From Pseudoips prasinana (taxonomy: Eukaryota; Arthropoda; Insecta; Lepidoptera; Nolidae), in the NCBI GenBank assembly GCA_951640165.1, contig OX621249.1, forward strand, positions 25,587,201 through 25,651,200: a stretch of 64,000 bases of DNA, in the 5' to 3' direction. Positions 63,430 through 64,000 of this stretch are shown in pieces (the stretch's first letter is position 1; each line of letters starts with the position of its first letter). Both the position numbers and the translations under genes were made by a program. The notes under the pieces were generated by a model that had not been told where the DNA came from, made no database searches, and saw only the letters and a list, made by a program, of their open reading frames with translations.

Positions 63430-63651
63430 TTAATGGAGACCAGTCAGATGGCGCAGACGCACGGGACATATTATACACACGATTGTGTGAGCAAACACAG
63501 GTGCACTTTCTATTCCAGCAATCTCAAGTTTCTTCGAGGCACGGGGTTGGAATACCGCCAACTCACAGATTCTTTTTTAGCCTAATCCGGGATTAGAATC
63601 CCAGACCTTTTTTTTATGATTGAACACGCTACCGCTAGGCCAACGAGGCAG
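63430..63651 (-). mobile_element. tRNA-headed SINE S6, diverged
   Basis: Minus head GCTGCCTCGTTGGCCTAGCG at 63651; B box damaged (GGGATTAGAATCCCAG on plus). Body GGAATACCGCCAACTCACAG and CACGGGACATATTATACAC. Internal deletion removes the CGACGGCTTTACG part. Confidence 0.82.
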
Positions 63652-63689
63652 CCATGTTATATTCCATATTGCTAAGATAACTTGAAGGG

Positions 63690-63932
63690 CCGGTTGTTGG
63701 TAAATACTTGCCTTTCAAGCCGTAGGTGGTGGGTTCGATTCCCACGACAGATATTTGTGTCCATGAACACGTCTGTTTATCCTGAGTCTGGGTGTAATTA
63801 TCTATATAATTATGTATTTACAAAAGAAAAATACTATATATAGTAGGTATATCTGTTATCTGGCTTCCATAGAATAAGCTCTGCTTAGTTTGGGTTCAGA
63901 TGGCCGTGTGTGAATAATGGCCGAGAATATTA
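63690..63932 (+). mobile_element. tRNA-derived SINE, family S3
   Basis: Head GGTTGTTGGTAAATACTTGC, B box GTGGGTTCGATTCCCAC, body TGAGTCTGGGTGTAATTATC, tail GGCCGTGTGTGAATAATGG. Its ATT tail is cut by the next Helitron. Confidence 0.9.
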
Positions 63933-64000
63933 TCCATACATATAATAAAATCGTAGAAAAGTCAAAACTGTACATCGAATATTTTTTATAAATTATAGTT
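63933..64000 (+). mobile_element. Start of a Helitron H1, cut by window end
   Basis: TCCATACATATAATAAAATC after A, then AAAACTGTACATCGAATATT. The last bases (ATAAATTATAGTT) look like H2 interior, so the copy may be a deletion derivative; it runs off the window. Confidence 0.75.

Noticed and set aside
515..63932. tRNA genes at the many A/B-box pairs
   Set aside because: Each lies in a dispersed unit with a common non-tRNA body and tail; cloverleafs are degraded. They are SINE heads.
1..64000. A complete host gene
   Set aside because: No chain of exons with consistent frame could be assembled on either strand; only isolated weak candidates.

Overview
The window looks like non-coding or intronic DNA from a moth or butterfly (Lepidoptera). 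It is AT-rich, has no intact multi-domain gene, and is packed with decayed transposable elements. The basis is family recognition: tRNA-headed SINEs ending in ATT runs, Helitrons ending in CACAGCTAG, LINE 3' ends finishing in GAT or TTA runs, and short elements opening with CCGGCCAAGTGCGAGTC are all characteristic of lepidopteran genomes. Almost every open reading frame longer than 60 codons lies in one of these repeats or in AT-rich noise.

Layout. 0-9 kb: SINEs of three tRNA-headed families, two Helitrons, a 5S-rRNA-derived SINE fragment and LINE tails. 9-13 kb: mostly unique AT-rich DNA, then the minus-strand 3' end of a jockey-like LINE (12.27-13.14 kb). 13.4-16 kb: a non-autonomous DNA element with a perfect 8-bp target duplication, a near-perfect 35-bp hairpin and two copies of a foldback MITE. 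16.5-24 kb: SINEs, LINE tails and a Helitron nested inside another Helitron. 24-29.7 kb: retroelement fragments, a roughly 125-bp minisatellite with an insertion, and another nested SINE. 29.9-36.8 kb: Helitrons, a TA-flanked MITE, a structured inverted repeat at 34.6 kb and three closely spaced copies of one tRNA-headed SINE. 37-44 kb: 5S-like fragments, a minisatellite carrying TATAAAAG, LINE ends, and a SINE split by a Helitron. 46-52 kb: SINEs, a possible transposase N-terminus (47.1-47.3 kb) and a five-copy family of about 200 bp repeats (49.6-51.7 kb). 52.8-57.7 kb: two abutting Helitrons, a TA microsatellite, an array of eight palindromic 78-bp units between 16-bp perfect terminal inverted repeats, and a complete 5S-derived SINE with a 17-bp target duplication. 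58.9-64 kb: a LINE end, the longest coding remnant (about 160 codons, retroelement C-terminus), one plausible spliced exon at 60.27 kb, and more SINEs.

The pieces do not form an operon or pathway; the window records layered insertion and decay. The points most worth following are the palindromic-monomer array at 56.1-56.7 kb, the five-copy repeat cluster at 49.6-51.7 kb, the sharing of one body among SINE families with different heads, the 5S-derived SINE, and several long hairpins. Host-gene evidence is weak: one good splice-bounded exon candidate and two or three poorer ones. Coordinates of repeat ends are by eye and may be off by several bases unless a target duplication or terminal motif is cited.
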